Source of the DNA: Branchinecta lynchi
Taxonomy: Eukaryota; Arthropoda; Branchiopoda; Anostraca; Branchinectidae
NCBI GenBank assembly: GCA_023053575.1
Contig: JAKZAP010000004.1
Location: 4,445,572-4,509,571, forward strand
DNA length: 64,000 bases
Reading direction: 5' to 3'
The translations under genes were made by a program, and so were the position numbers. Under the pieces are notes generated by a model, which was not told where the DNA came from, did no database searches, and saw only the letters and a list, made by a program, of their open reading frames with translations. Positions 64,000 to 64,000 of the stretch are shown piece after piece; the first letter of the stretch is position 1; every line of letters begins with the position of its first letter.

Positions 64000-64000
64000 G

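Overview
This is a stretch of a metazoan (probably invertebrate) nuclear genome. Coding exons are short and bounded by GT/AG, introns are kilobases long, and most of the sequence is mobile elements. I cannot name the phylum. DIRS elements, Penelope-like elements (PLEs), CR1-like LINEs, a hevein-like domain next to CUB domains and frequent long poly(dG:dC) tracts fit a marine invertebrate, but that is an inference. No rRNA, CRISPR or prokaryotic operon is present.

Host genes. (1) The best-supported gene is on the minus strand. Six exons (48862-48689, 40975-40829, 34454-34332, 29513-29249, 28234-28089 and 24906-24791) join in frame at all five junctions into a 322-residue C-terminal part of a secreted protein: a hevein-like 8-cysteine domain, CUB1, CUB2, stop. 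The first exon(s) were not found. (2) Two phase-0 exons on the plus strand (3276-3461, 15666-15878) join in frame into a charged, probably coiled-coil protein of unknown identity. (3) A possible terminal exon lies on the minus strand at about 52134-52317.

Mobile elements fill the introns. Retroelements: a DIRS element (56416-59654) with RT/RNase H and tyrosine recombinase; two PLEs (62473-64000 and 42350-43745, both minus) and seven hammerhead-ribozyme-like motifs of the PLE type; three CR1-like LINE fragments (14830-15126 minus, 25305-26454 plus, 49090-50010 plus); and tRNA-derived SINEs. DNA transposons: a decayed piggyBac (44183-46531, TTAA sites) with a MITE nested in it; a hAT-type element (61026-62163, 8-bp target duplication) inserted in the PLE; and several MITEs with 3-bp TAA/TTA duplications, one confirmed by a paralogous empty site. 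Two foldback-like elements have ends made of tandem GGGGACGTTTTGTCAC units. Two long elements (8238-12057, 52414-54792) have a palindrome followed by CTAG at the 3' end, as in Helitrons. Four elements of one family (996-3144, 26550-28000, 32838-34027, 35302-37608) have hairpin ends and internal repeats, in one copy a 281-bp tandem array.

The most striking satellite is at about 19785-24070: 17 near-identical units of about 222 bp plus a decayed one, each with a variable poly(G) tract and a short open frame, and with clear traces of unequal crossing-over.
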